Source: Hymenobacter telluris
GTDB lineage: Bacteria > Bacteroidota > Bacteroidia > Cytophagales > Hymenobacteraceae
NCBI RefSeq assembly: GCF_017313265.1
Contig: NZ_JAFLQZ010000014.1
Coordinates: 62,001 to 126,000 of the forward strand
Direction: 5' to 3'
Length of the DNA: 64,000 bases
The position numbers and the translations under genes are program-made. The notes beneath the pieces are model-generated. The model was not told the DNA's origin and did not search any database. It saw only the letters and a list, made by a program, of their open reading frames with translations. This document shows positions 17,440 through 25,737 of this stretch, piece by piece (position 1 is the stretch's first letter; each line of letters starts with the position of its first letter).

Positions 17440-18333
17440 TCACTGAAGCTTCTGAAGCTGCTCGTTTACCGCAGCCGTGAGGCCAGGGTCCGTGCTCAGA
17501 CTTTTTGCCTTTTCCAAGGCGGCTTTGGCATCGGCAGTAGCCCCGGTTTGGGCTAACGCGACGCCAAGGTAAAATTGACCGTTCACATTGTCGGGATTAA
17601 CTTTCGTTAGTTCCCGAAAACGCTCTACAGCCTTTTCGTACTGGTTGCTCTGCATTGAGAGTAGCCCCAAATTATAGATGGCTTTCTCGTTGCGGGGGTC
17701 AGCTACCAATACTTCTCGTAGCAATACTACGCCTTGCACCGGATTTTCGCTGGCCATGAAGGCCATGCCGAGGTTGGTTTTAGCGTCTAGGTTCTCGGGG
17801 TTGTTTTTCAACACTTTCCCGTAGAGTTCCTGGCACTTGGCGCCCAACGCTTTCTGCCGCTCCTGTGTGGTAGCAAAGGTAAAGGCGTCAAAGTAAGCAT
17901 CCGCCGCCCGCTTCCAGGTTTGTTCACCCGGCCGGGCCTGCGCTAGCTGCTCCAAGAAATATCCCGCACTGTCGAATTTCTCGACAGCCTTATACTTATC
18001 TGCCAATTCCGAAGCCACCCGTAGTTTGGCAATCGGGTCTTTTTCGGCGGTGTATTTGGCAGTAAGTGCGCTTATTTCTTGGCGTTGCTTAGGCGCCATG
18101 GTCATGTGCGGCTGCTCAGGGGTAGCGCCCGCCGGCTGGCCAGTTTCCACGGATGCCGTGGAAGGAGCCGCCGCTCCATTGTCGCGGTTGGCAGTACGAG
18201 CTGCATCCTGCGCTAATTCACCTTTACCTTCTTTGGGCTTTACAATCACCTTCGGCAACAAGAATAACCCAACAACCAGCACAAGCGCTGCGGCTAGAAG
18301 GATAAGTTGATGCGAACCAGTGCGTTGAGCCAT
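17440..18333 (-). CDS. membrane-anchored TPR protein
   Basis: A 297-aa protein with an N-terminal membrane helix (LILLAAALVLVVGLFLLPKVI), a Pro/Ala-rich linker to about residue 75, and then tetratricopeptide repeats (LDAKTNLGMAFMASENPVQG, EKAIYNLGLLSMQSNQYEKA, VNGQFYLGVALAQTGATADA). It is a likely scaffold for protein interaction with the TPR domain facing the periplasm; partners unknown. It lies 75 nt downstream of HU on the same strand. Confidence 0.87.
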   Translation of the reverse strand: MAQRTGSHQLILLAAALVLVVGLFLLPKVIVKPKEGKGELAQDAARTANRDNGAAAPSTASVETGQPAGATPEQPHMTMAPKQRQEISALTAKYTAEKDPIAKLRVASELADKYKAVEKFDSAGYFLEQLAQARPGEQTWKRAADAYFDAFTFATTQERQKALGAKCQELYGKVLKNNPENLDAKTNLGMAFMASENPVQGVVLLREVLVADPRNEKAIYNLGLLSMQSNQYEKAVERFRELTKVNPDNVNGQFYLGVALAQTGATADAKAALEKAKSLSTDPGLTAAVNEQLQKLQ

Positions 18334-18408
18334 AGAGAAAAAGCAGGCCGCTAGATTTCCCGGTGAGGATACCCAGCGGCACGGCCGGCAATATTACGAA
18401 AACGAAAA

Positions 18409-18714
18409 TTAGGCGTTAGCCAGTGCTTTAATCTTCTTGCTGTTTTTGATCTTGCCGATGAAGGTTTTCGACGGCTTGAAGCTTGGGATGAAATGCTCGT
18501 CAATGATAATCGACGTGTTTTTCGAGATGTTGCGAGCGACTTTCTTCGCGCGTTTTTTGTTTACGAAGCTACCGAAGCCGCGTACGTAGATATTGTTGCC
18601 CTCGGCCATCGAGTCTTTTACAACTTTAAAGAAGGCTTCTACGGTAGCCGAAACGTCAGCTTTCTCAATGCCAGTCTTGTCGGCAATTTCGGCGATTACT
18701 TCTGCTTTAGTCAC
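18409..18714 (-). CDS. hup: HU-family DNA-binding protein
   Basis: A 101-aa histone-like nucleoid protein that bends and compacts DNA. Start is taken as GTG at 18714 (VTKAEVIAEIADKTGIEKAD), which fits the HU N-terminus; the upstream ATG at 18771 would add an unrelated tail. The sequence shows the dimerization helices, the G-F-G-S-F motif (YVRGFGSFVNKKRAKK) and the DNA-binding beta arm (ARNISKNTSIII...FIPSFKPSK). The arm lacks the usual NP tip (Pro), as in other Bacteroidota HU-like proteins. A consensus promoter precedes it. Confidence 0.92.
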   Translation of the reverse strand: MTKAEVIAEIADKTGIEKADVSATVEAFFKVVKDSMAEGNNIYVRGFGSFVNKKRAKKVARNISKNTSIIIDEHFIPSFKPSKTFIGKIKNSKKIKALANA

Positions 18715-18817
18715 GCTGGTAAGTGTACTATGGTGGGAAAAAAATGTCCTGGCTAAAAAGCCCAATCCCAAACGTAAGCCCTTGCCCGGTAGGCTGTTCG
18801 CTCGCGAATTGGGGCCA

Positions 18818-18847
18818 CAAAGGTAGTTCCCTTTTTTGGTTTTGCAA
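18818..18847 (-). promoter_or_regulatory. Bacteroidota-type promoter of HU
   Basis: On the minus strand TTG (18847-18845), a 19-nt spacer and TACCTTTG (18825-18818). Expected start near 18811, giving a leader of about 97 nt before the GTG at 18714. Confidence 0.75.
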
Positions 18848-18909
18848 TAGTATTAGTTTCAATGAAGTTTCAGTCCTTGCTTGCGTCCAACTAATTCTTT
18901 CTCAAAACA

Positions 18910-20001
18910 TTGACTTCTCCTTCCTCCACCCTTGCTCATCCTTACTTTGCCAAAGCACTCTTGGAATGGTACCCGCGCCACCGCCGCGACCTGCCTTGGC
19001 GCCACACCCGCGACCCGTATGCCATCTGGCTTTCAGAAGTTATCCTACAGCAAACCCGCGTTAAGCAGGGTCTTCCATATTACTTAACCTATATTAGTAC
19101 ATATCCAACGGTACAGGATTTAGCCGCGGCCCCCGAAGACGAAGTGCTGCGGCACTGGCAGGGCTTGGGCTATTACAGCCGGGCCCGCAACATGCACCAC
19201 ACCGCGCAGCAGGTGGTAGCTGAATATGGTGGCCGCTTCCCGGAAACATACGCCGAGCTACTAAAACTGCGGGGCGTGGGCCAGTACACCGCCGCTGCCA
19301 TTGCATCCTTCGCGTTTGATGAGAAGGTGGCTGTGCTGGATGGCAACGTGTTTCGGGTACTAGCTCGGGTGTTTGGGCTTACCCAAGATATTGCAGCGCC
19401 AGCCAGCCGGCGGGTATTTCAGGTACTCGCCGATCAGCTAATTCCAGCGGAGGCGCCGGCGGAGTTCAACCAAGCCATTATGGAGTTTGGCGCCATCCAG
19501 TGCACTCCAGTTAATCCGGATTGTTTGTTTTGTCCGCTGCAAAACCAGTGTTATGCCTTCCAGCATGGTATGGTAAACGAGTTGCCGGTTAAGAGTAAGG
19601 CTAAAGCTGCCCGCACCCGCCACTTCCATTATCTGGTGTTGCGCCACGCCGATACTGTATATATGCGTAAGCGTGGTCCTAAAGACATCTGGGAAGGCCT
19701 CTACGACTTTGCGCTGACGGAAAAGGATGTAGCCGACCTATCGGCGGTAGAACTGCTGCATGCTGTGGAGGCGTTAGGTGGGCAGTTGAGCACAACCCGT
19801 GTGGAAGAACCAGTGCAGGCAATGCGCCATGTGCTAAGCCACCAGAAAGTAGAAGCCAAATTTCATCTGGTATGGCTACATGCGCCGTTACCAGCGGCGG
19901 CGTTAAAAGCCTCAGGCTTAACAGCTTTTACTTTATTGGAAACCAATGCCTTGCCGAAGCCGATTCTAATTGCTAATTATCTTGACAAATCATGGAAATA
20001 G
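18910..20001 (+). CDS. mutY: A/G-specific adenine DNA glycosylase MutY
   Basis: MutY removes adenine mispaired with 8-oxoguanine. The 363-aa protein has the catalytic Glu in WLSEVILQQTRV, the HhH region LRGVGQYTAAAI, the catalytic Asp in VLDGNVFRVLARV, the 4Fe-4S ligands CTPVNPDCLFCPLQNQC, and a C-terminal MutT-like 8-oxoG recognition domain (HFHYLVLRHADTVYMRKRG...MRHVLSHQKVEAKFHL). The start is TTG at 18910; no ATG lies near the N-terminus in frame. Divergent from HU, followed by ssb. The order HU, mutY, ssb, gldD is common in Bacteroidota. Confidence 0.94.
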   Translation: MTSPSSTLAHPYFAKALLEWYPRHRRDLPWRHTRDPYAIWLSEVILQQTRVKQGLPYYLTYISTYPTVQDLAAAPEDEVLRHWQGLGYYSRARNMHHTAQQVVAEYGGRFPETYAELLKLRGVGQYTAAAIASFAFDEKVAVLDGNVFRVLARVFGLTQDIAAPASRRVFQVLADQLIPAEAPAEFNQAIMEFGAIQCTPVNPDCLFCPLQNQCYAFQHGMVNELPVKSKAKAARTRHFHYLVLRHADTVYMRKRGPKDIWEGLYDFALTEKDVADLSAVELLHAVEALGGQLSTTRVEEPVQAMRHVLSHQKVEAKFHLVWLHAPLPAAALKASGLTAFTLLETNALPKPILIANYLDKSWK

Positions 20002-20013
20002 ATACTAATAAAT

Positions 20014-20044
20014 TTGGTATTTATAGCGTGATTTAATATCTTTC
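20014..20044 (+). promoter_or_regulatory. probable ssb promoter
   Basis: TTG at 20014-20016, 20-nt spacer, TATCTTTC at 20037-20044. A second -7-like TAAATTTG is at 20009-20016. Start would be about 37 nt upstream of the ssb ATG. Confidence 0.5.
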
Positions 20045-20087
20045 AACACAGATACAGACTCTTCAACTCTCTCTTTTATAGCAAGTA

Positions 20088-20522
20088 ATGGCAGGCATTA
20101 ACAAAGTAATTCTGGTAGGCAACTTGGGCAAAGACCCGGAAGTTCGTCACTTGGAAGGTGGAGCTAGCGTGGCTCATTTCACACTGGCTACCAATGAGTA
20201 CTACAAAGACAAACAAGGCAACCGGGTAGAACGGACCGAATGGCACAACATAGCCGCTTGGCGTGGCTTGGCCGAAATGGCCGAGAAGTTTTTGAAAAAA
20301 GGCCAGCAGGTGTACGTAGAAGGCAAAATCAGGACTCGGCAGTATCAGGATAAGGACAACCAGACCCGGTACATCACCGAAATCATTGCCGATGAAATCA
20401 CCATGCTTGGTGGCCGTCCAAACGCTGGTAACGGACAAAACGCAGCTGCTACTAACTCAACGGAGGCAGAAGCGCCCCAAACTTTTCGCCAAGAGCCTGA
20501 GCTAGATCAGCTTCCTTTCTAG
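20088..20522 (+). CDS. ssb: single-stranded DNA-binding protein
   Basis: SSB coats single-stranded DNA during replication, recombination and repair. The 144-aa protein has the OB-fold start (AGINKVILVGNLGKDPEVRHL), the WHNIAAW motif and VEGKIRTRQYQDKDNQTRYITEII. A short Asn/Ala-rich linker follows, then the acidic C-terminal tip (ELDQLPF), which docks partner proteins such as RecG. It is followed by a terminator, so gldD is transcribed separately. Confidence 0.96.
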   Translation: MAGINKVILVGNLGKDPEVRHLEGGASVAHFTLATNEYYKDKQGNRVERTEWHNIAAWRGLAEMAEKFLKKGQQVYVEGKIRTRQYQDKDNQTRYITEIIADEITMLGGRPNAGNGQNAAATNSTEAEAPQTFRQEPELDQLPF

Positions 20523-20543
20523 CTACTAATTTTCTTCTCTTTT

Positions 20544-20572
20544 AAAGCTCCGGCATTTGTCGGAGCTTTTTT
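20544..20572 (+). terminator. ssb terminator
   Basis: Stem AAAGCTCCG / CGGAGCTTT with an 8-nt loop and a six-T tail, 22 nt after the ssb stop. Confidence 0.9.
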
Positions 20573-20652
20573 GCGTTTAAGCGAGTACCCCTATTCTAAC
20601 CCGGCGCTATTCTATAGCAATAGCCGCTTGCCAACAGGTTGGGGTTTAGCTT

Positions 20653-20660
20653 TACCTTTG
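20653..20660 (+). promoter_or_regulatory. -7 element of the gldD promoter
   Basis: TACCTTTG, a perfect TAnnTTTG match, with TTG 22 nt upstream (20628-20630). Expected leader is about 17 nt. Confidence 0.55.
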
Positions 20661-20683
20661 AGTAACTCTTTTGCATTGCTAGA

Positions 20684-21277
20684 ATGCCTGCTTCCCGACT
20701 CCTGCTTGCCTTTTTCTTCCTAGTTGTATTACTGCCCGCCTGTTCTTCGCCGGGCTCCGACGATTACACGCCCAAACCCAAGGGCTACAACCGCATCGAT
20801 TTGCCCCCGCACCGCTACCAGCAGTTGGCGGCGGGCCACCCCTACACGTTCCAGTATTCGCGCTACGCTAAGGTGCTACGCGACTCGTCGTATCTGGCGC
20901 AGCCCCACTGGATTAACGTGTACTACCCAAAGTTGAAAGCCAGTGTGCAAATCACGTATTCCGATTTGAAAGGCAACCGGCAGCTTTACAACAAGATGCT
21001 GGAAGATGCGCGCAAGCTTACCAGCAAGCATGAAGTGAAGGCAACGGCCATCGACGAGAATATTCTGAAAACGCCCAACGGAATGCGGGTAGCCATGTTT
21101 GAATTGCAAGGCGAAGTGCCCAGCCAAATGCAGTTCTATACCACCGACAGCACCAAGCACTTCTTCCGTGGCGCGTTGTATTTCCGCACGGCTACGGCCA
21201 ACGACTCGCTGGCTCCGGTAATCGACTACGTCAAAAAAGACATTGTGCAGCTACTGAATACATTGAAGTATCAGTAA
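20684..21277 (+). CDS. gldD: gliding motility lipoprotein GldD
   Basis: A 197-aa lipoprotein needed for gliding in Flavobacterium johnsoniae. The signal peptide MPASRLLLAFFFLVVLLPAC ends with a lipobox (Cys20). Family blocks are the PKPKGYNRIDLP segment near the N-terminus, the HWINVYYPKLKASVQITY strand, and the C-terminal FFRGALYFRTATANDSLAPVIDY. In Flavobacterium gldE, a CBS-domain membrane protein, usually lies between ssb and gldD; here only 161 nt with a terminator and promoter separate them and gldE is absent. Followed by a word-repeat hairpin and recG. Confidence 0.93.
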   Translation: MPASRLLLAFFFLVVLLPACSSPGSDDYTPKPKGYNRIDLPPHRYQQLAAGHPYTFQYSRYAKVLRDSSYLAQPHWINVYYPKLKASVQITYSDLKGNRQLYNKMLEDARKLTSKHEVKATAIDENILKTPNGMRVAMFELQGEVPSQMQFYTTDSTKHFFRGALYFRTATANDSLAPVIDYVKKDIVQLLNTLKYQ

Positions 21278-21290
21278 GCCTTGCAGCTAG

Positions 21291-21370
21291 TAGCTGATAG
21301 CTGTTGGCTAATAGCTCTATTACATCGTCTTCAAACAGGCTAACAGCTATCAGCCAATAGCTAACAGCTA
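21291..21370. repeat. heptad-word inverted repeat between gldD and recG
   Basis: Left arm 21291-21318 reads TAGCTGA, TAGCTGT, TGGCTAA, TAGCTCT; right arm 21343-21370 is the complement of TAGCTGT, TAGCTAT, TGGCTGA, TAGCTGT (24 of 28 positions agree). The loop is 24 nt. The right arm ends 4 nt before the recG start codon, so it could affect both gldD mRNA end formation and recG translation. The same words occur upstream of hemH. Confidence 0.85.
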
Positions 21371-21374
21371 GTAA

Positions 21375-23474
21375 ATGAGTAATTTCTTTCAAACCAAGAT
21401 AGAATACCTGCGCGGCGTGGGGCTGCAACGGGCCCAGCTGCTGCAAAAGGAGCTGAACCTGTTCACCTACGGCGACCTGATTCAGCGCTACCCCTTCCGC
21501 TACCTCGACCGCACGCAGTTCTACAATATCTGCGACCTGCACGATGAGTTGCCTTTCGTGCAGGTGAAAGGCATTTTGCGTAACCGCGAAGTGGTAGGCG
21601 AAGGCCCTAAAAAGCGCATGGTGGCCAAGGTAGCCGATGCCAGCGGCGAACTGGAGCTGGTGTGGTTTAAGGGCGTGAACTACCTGGAAAAGGTTATCAA
21701 GAACCATCAGGAGTACATTGTCTTCGGGAAACCGACCATGTTCAACGGGCGGCCCCAGATGGCACACCCCGAAATGGAGGAGGTAACCGAGGCCAAGCCG
21801 GGCCAGAGTTATCTGCAACCTGTTTACAACACCTCCGAAAAGCTCAAGAACTACCACCGCGTTGATAGCAAGGCTATTGCGCGCATGGTTTCCGACCTGC
21901 TAAAGCTGGCGCTGCCGCACGTGCACGAAACACTGTCGGCGGATTTGATCCGGCAGTACGGGTTAATGGACAAGGCCACGGCTTTACAGCAGATTCATTT
22001 CCCACAAAGCACCGATTTGCTGCAAGCGGCCCGGTTTCGGCTAAAGTTTGAGGAGCTGTTTTACGTGCAGCTCAAGCTGCTGCGCCAGCGCGACCAACGC
22101 AAAGTAGAGCTAGCCGGCCAGCTGTTCAAGGAAGTGCCCACGCTGGTACACTTCTATAAAAACGTGCTGCCTTTCGATCTGACCGGCGCCCAAAAACGGG
22201 TAATTCACGATATCTACAAGGATTTCTGCACCGGCAAGCAGATGAACCGCCTGTTGCAAGGCGACGTAGGCTCGGGCAAAACCATTGTGGCCTTCATTGC
22301 CATGCTCATGGCGGCCGATAATGGGGCGCAAAGCTGCTTGATGGCACCCACCGAAATCTTGGCGGACCAGCACTACATCGGGCTGAAGCAGTTTGCTGAT
22401 TCACTGGGCATCAAGATTGGCAAGCTCACGGGCAGCACCCGCACCGCCGACCGACGCGTGTTGCACGAGCAGCTGCGGTCCGGCGAGATGCACATGCTGG
22501 TAGGTACGCACGCTTTGCTGGAAGACGTAGTGCAGTTCCGCAACCTGGGCCTTACCATCATGGATGAGCAGCACCGCTTTGGGGTAGCGCAACGTTCCAA
22601 GCTCTGGCAGAAAAATCCGCACATCATCCCGCACGTGCTGGTTATGACGGCCACGCCCATCCCGCGGACCTTGGCCATGACGCTGTACGGCGACCTGGAC
22701 GTATCGGTAATTGATGAGTTGCCCGCGGGCCGCAAGCCTATTGTTACGGTGCACCGCTTCGACTCCAACCGGCTCAAGGTATTTGGTTTCCTGCGCGACC
22801 AAATCAAGCTGGGCCGGCAGGTGTACATTGTGTACCCACTGATTGAGGAAAGTGAGGCCATGGCCGACTATAAGGACCTCATGGACGGCTATGAGAGCAT
22901 AGAGCGGGCATTTCCGGAGTTCCAGATCAGCATTGTACACGGGCGCATGAGTGCGGCCGAAAAGGACAGCGAGATGCAGCGCTTTGTGAAGCGCGAAACG
23001 CAGATTATGGTGGCTACCACCGTAATTGAGGTGGGCGTGAACGTGCCCAATGCGTCGGTGATGGTGATTGAGAGTACCGAGCGGTTCGGCCTTTCGCAGC
23101 TGCACCAGCTGCGGGGCCGGGTGGGGCGGGGTGCCGACCAAAGCTACTGCATCCTGATGAGCGGCTACAAGCTGAGCAAGGATTCGCGCACCCGCATCGA
23201 GACAATGGTACGCACCAACAACGGCTTCGAAATTGCCGACATCGACCTGAAGCTACGGGGCCCCGGCGACTTAATGGGCACCCAACAAAGTGGCGTACTC
23301 GACCTGCTGATTGCCGACCTAGCCAAAGACGGCCGTATCCTCACCGAGTCGAGGGCGGCGGCTCAACAACTGCTCAGCGAAGACCCCGGCCTCAACCTTC
23401 CCGAAAACGAAAATATTCGCCGTCATATTGAGAGCTTACCAGCAACGGCGGTGAACTGGAGCCGGATCAGCTAG
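21375..23474 (+). CDS. recG: ATP-dependent DNA helicase RecG
   Basis: RecG reverses stalled replication forks and branch-migrates Holliday junctions. The 699-aa protein has the wedge/OB domain (residues about 1-160), then superfamily 2 helicase motifs: Q-motif region LTGAQKRVI, Walker A GDVGSGKTIVAF, motif Ia APTEILADQHY, the Walker B variant MDEQHRFGVAQR, motif III TATPIPRTLA, motif V ATTVIEVGVNVPNA, motif VI QLHQLRGRVGRG, and the C-terminal TRP-like hairpin region. The ATG follows the right arm of the hairpin by only 4 nt. Confidence 0.96.
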   Translation: MSNFFQTKIEYLRGVGLQRAQLLQKELNLFTYGDLIQRYPFRYLDRTQFYNICDLHDELPFVQVKGILRNREVVGEGPKKRMVAKVADASGELELVWFKGVNYLEKVIKNHQEYIVFGKPTMFNGRPQMAHPEMEEVTEAKPGQSYLQPVYNTSEKLKNYHRVDSKAIARMVSDLLKLALPHVHETLSADLIRQYGLMDKATALQQIHFPQSTDLLQAARFRLKFEELFYVQLKLLRQRDQRKVELAGQLFKEVPTLVHFYKNVLPFDLTGAQKRVIHDIYKDFCTGKQMNRLLQGDVGSGKTIVAFIAMLMAADNGAQSCLMAPTEILADQHYIGLKQFADSLGIKIGKLTGSTRTADRRVLHEQLRSGEMHMLVGTHALLEDVVQFRNLGLTIMDEQHRFGVAQRSKLWQKNPHIIPHVLVMTATPIPRTLAMTLYGDLDVSVIDELPAGRKPIVTVHRFDSNRLKVFGFLRDQIKLGRQVYIVYPLIEESEAMADYKDLMDGYESIERAFPEFQISIVHGRMSAAEKDSEMQRFVKRETQIMVATTVIEVGVNVPNASVMVIESTERFGLSQLHQLRGRVGRGADQSYCILMSGYKLSKDSRTRIETMVRTNNGFEIADIDLKLRGPGDLMGTQQSGVLDLLIADLAKDGRILTESRAAAQQLLSEDPGLNLPENENIRRHIESLPATAVNWSRIS

Positions 23475-23511
23475 CGGCATAGCGTAACTATTTGATGATC
23501 AGGCATGAAAA

Positions 23512-23533
23512 AGGCGGCTCATTAGAGCCGCCT
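23512..23533 (-). terminator. terminator for the small minus-strand gene (and possibly recG)
   Basis: Stem AGGCGGCTC/GAGCCGCCT with a 4-nt loop; on the minus strand it is followed by a T-run (CCTTTTTC), as expected for a terminator of the gene at 23582-23773. Confidence 0.75.
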
Positions 23534-23581
23534 GCTTGCGTAATAGTGTGGCCTGAAAGTGCCTAGCTACGGATGTTTAGC

Positions 23582-23773
23582 CTACAAATGACGGCTGGTT
23601 TGCGGCGCTTCCACGCTGCCATCGGCAGAGCGAAAAAAAGACGCCAGCTGCATAGAAATAGGATTTATTTCGGGTGCACGTTTCACAGCGATACGCTGGG
23701 TTTCTGCTTCTTTGGTCAGCTTACTAATAATGATGAGCGAGAAGAGCAGAGCGAGACGAAGATAGAATTTCAT
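23582..23773 (-). CDS. small membrane or secreted protein, unknown
   Basis: A 63-aa protein (start MKFYLRLALLFSLIIISKLT at 23773) with one N-terminal hydrophobic segment followed by a polar tail rich in Ala, Ser and Arg. I do not recognise a family. Support for its being real: a -7 element TAACTTTG on the minus strand at 23820-23813 about 33 nt before the ATG, and a terminator with T-run just after the stop. An upstream ATG at 23827 gives an unlikely N-terminus. Confidence 0.55.
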   Translation of the reverse strand: MKFYLRLALLFSLIIISKLTKEAETQRIAVKRAPEINPISMQLASFFRSADGSVEAPQTSRHL

Positions 23774-24201
23774 AGTTGGAATCAGGTCGCGGGCTGTAGT
23801 GGCCCGGCGGAACAAAGTTAAGGCCAAATTATTTCCTACGGTCGAAACGCAACGAAAAGAGCAGAAGCGCAGTGGAAGAAAAGCTTGGAAAACGCAATTT
23901 CAGCCCGTAAAGCCAGAAATTGAAAACCAAATACTTGTTGTAGTGCCATCATTTAGCAAGACAGTGTAATTTGGAATCGAGACCCTTTATGCATGAGGCC
24001 ATCCAGATGTTTTCTGCAAATTTAACGAGTACGGGCGCTGAAAGTGAGCGGCACTTCGTTATGAAAGCATGAACTTTTTGTTGACTACTGGCAAATCTCT
24101 TTTTGAAACCAGGGCGTATACGGGATACTCCTACACTTGGATACCTTTGAAGAGTACATTTTTCTATTTTTTTCAAACTCTCGCTTTAATCCCATCCAGC
24201 T
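23774..24201. other. 428-nt intergenic region between divergent genes
   Basis: It carries the likely promoter of the small minus-strand gene (23813-23820) and a TACCTTTG -7 match at 24142-24149 for the downstream secreted protein. An open frame at 23949-24176 (minus) has unlikely composition and no supporting signals. Nothing else stands out. Confidence 0.6.
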
Positions 24202-25653
24202 GTGCGTTTTAACTCTGTGCTAACTATTGGCTTACTGGCGTCTGCTTTGTTGCTCAACTCCGGTAGCATACAGGCTCAAAAGGTGAAATCAGCCGCTTTC
24301 ACGTATCTACCGGAACAGTCAGACGACCGATATAACCAGCGCGTACCTAGCAAAACTTTACCGCTGGCCAAAGGCGGATTTATAATTTTAGCTCACAAAT
24401 CGGCCAACGAATATGCCGTGGAGCGCTATGACGCCGACCTGAAACGCCAGTGGAGCACGCCGCTGCCACTGACCGCCGAGCAAGCCATTGAGGGGTTTGT
24501 AAGCAATGGTAGCCAAGCCTTAGTGGCGGTTTACGACAAGAGCGGCGCTACGCAAAGTATTTCGGCACAAGCCCTCGACCTAAGCAATGGGCAGAAGGCC
24601 GCCAGCAAAAAACTGACGGAAACTGGCCTTCGTGACCGGCGCCCCGGCGTGGCTTTCTCGCCCGACGGCACCAAGCTAGTTGCTTGGCGCTACCTCACGC
24701 GCAACACGCAAATCAAGTCGGTTAGCGCCAGCGTGTACGACGACAAGCTCAGCAAGCTCAAGGACCGCTCTTATGACTTCAATGACCAAGGCGCTTTCTT
24801 TTCCACTACCATCCACGTCGGCAACGATGGCAGCCAGTATGTGACGCTGGTGAGTGACGAAATGAAGAAGCTTACGGTTCGTCGTTACCTCAATACCAGT
24901 GCCGACATCAAGGTGATGTCGGTGGCCGTAGGCGGTACTTTTGGAGGCAAAGTGGTGAACGTATTCGACTCACGCTTTCTGCTGCTGCCCGACAACACCC
25001 TGTACGCCGCCGCCATCTGCAACGAGCGGGAAACCGGGGTGTACCATAGCTTGAAGGTGGTGAAGTTTGATTTCTCGGGCGAAGGCGACATGAAATTTGC
25101 GCCCGAATTTCTGTTCACCTCCGAGTACCTAGCGGAAACCAACAAGGCCACTGCCACCACCGCCAAGCGCCTTGAAGACGTGTACCTCACCGATTTGCTG
25201 CTCACCGACGACAAGCAGCTGGTTGTGGTGGGCGAGAAAAAGTACGAGGAAGGTGGCGACAACTCCCCCGGCCATACCCGCGAGCTGCACCTATTCGGGT
25301 ACAACGAGTTTCAGTCGCCTACCTGGCACAGCATTATCGCCAAGGACCAGGTAGCGCCTGCTACGGAGGGTTTCAGCAGCATTGGTTATCGGGCGGCCGT
25401 TTTTGGTTCTGATGTGCAGCTTGTTACCTGGGAGAAGCTGAAAGGCAAGTCGGATTTATACCTGCGCCGCGTGAACGTGCAAACCGGCGTGGTGCAAGAG
25501 CCGAAAGGCTTGGGGTTGAATGTAGCCGCCGACCAAAATCCATCTTATGTGAAGGACTTTACAGCGTGGCTGGATGCCAAAACGATCATTGGTGTTAGCC
25601 GGCCCAGCAAGAAATCAGCCGCTCTGATGTTGAATAAGATTGTTGTCAAATAG
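24202..25653 (+). CDS. secreted protein, possible beta-propeller, unknown
   Basis: A 483-aa exported protein with signal peptide (RFNSVLTIGLLASALLLNSGSIQAQ). The start is GTG at 24202, 12 nt after an in-frame stop, so no earlier start is possible. The mature part shows repeated strand-rich blocks such as GVAFSPDGTKLVAWRYLTR, suggestive of a beta-propeller (WD40-like PD repeats), but no catalytic motif is visible. I do not recognise the family. A -7 match TACCTTTG lies 53 nt upstream, and a strong bidirectional terminator follows. Confidence 0.75.
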   Translation: MRFNSVLTIGLLASALLLNSGSIQAQKVKSAAFTYLPEQSDDRYNQRVPSKTLPLAKGGFIILAHKSANEYAVERYDADLKRQWSTPLPLTAEQAIEGFVSNGSQALVAVYDKSGATQSISAQALDLSNGQKAASKKLTETGLRDRRPGVAFSPDGTKLVAWRYLTRNTQIKSVSASVYDDKLSKLKDRSYDFNDQGAFFSTTIHVGNDGSQYVTLVSDEMKKLTVRRYLNTSADIKVMSVAVGGTFGGKVVNVFDSRFLLLPDNTLYAAAICNERETGVYHSLKVVKFDFSGEGDMKFAPEFLFTSEYLAETNKATATTAKRLEDVYLTDLLLTDDKQLVVVGEKKYEEGGDNSPGHTRELHLFGYNEFQSPTWHSIIAKDQVAPATEGFSSIGYRAAVFGSDVQLVTWEKLKGKSDLYLRRVNVQTGVVQEPKGLGLNVAADQNPSYVKDFTAWLDAKTIIGVSRPSKKSAALMLNKIVVK

Positions 25654-25679
25654 AGCATAACTTCCATTTTAGCACGAAT

Positions 25680-25715
25680 AAAAACGCCGCTTCTGCATGC
25701 AGAAGCGGCGTTTTT
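25680..25715. terminator. bidirectional terminator
   Basis: A perfect 36-nt palindrome (18-nt arms around TGCATGCA) with A- and T-runs at its ends between two convergent genes. Confidence 0.93.
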
Positions 25716-25737
25716 GTAAATACAACAGTCGGACGGC

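Noticed and set aside
23949..24176. 75-aa minus-strand open frame in the 23.8-24.2 kb gap
   Set aside because: Unlikely residue pattern, no promoter or terminator around, and it would overlap the promoter of the downstream gene.
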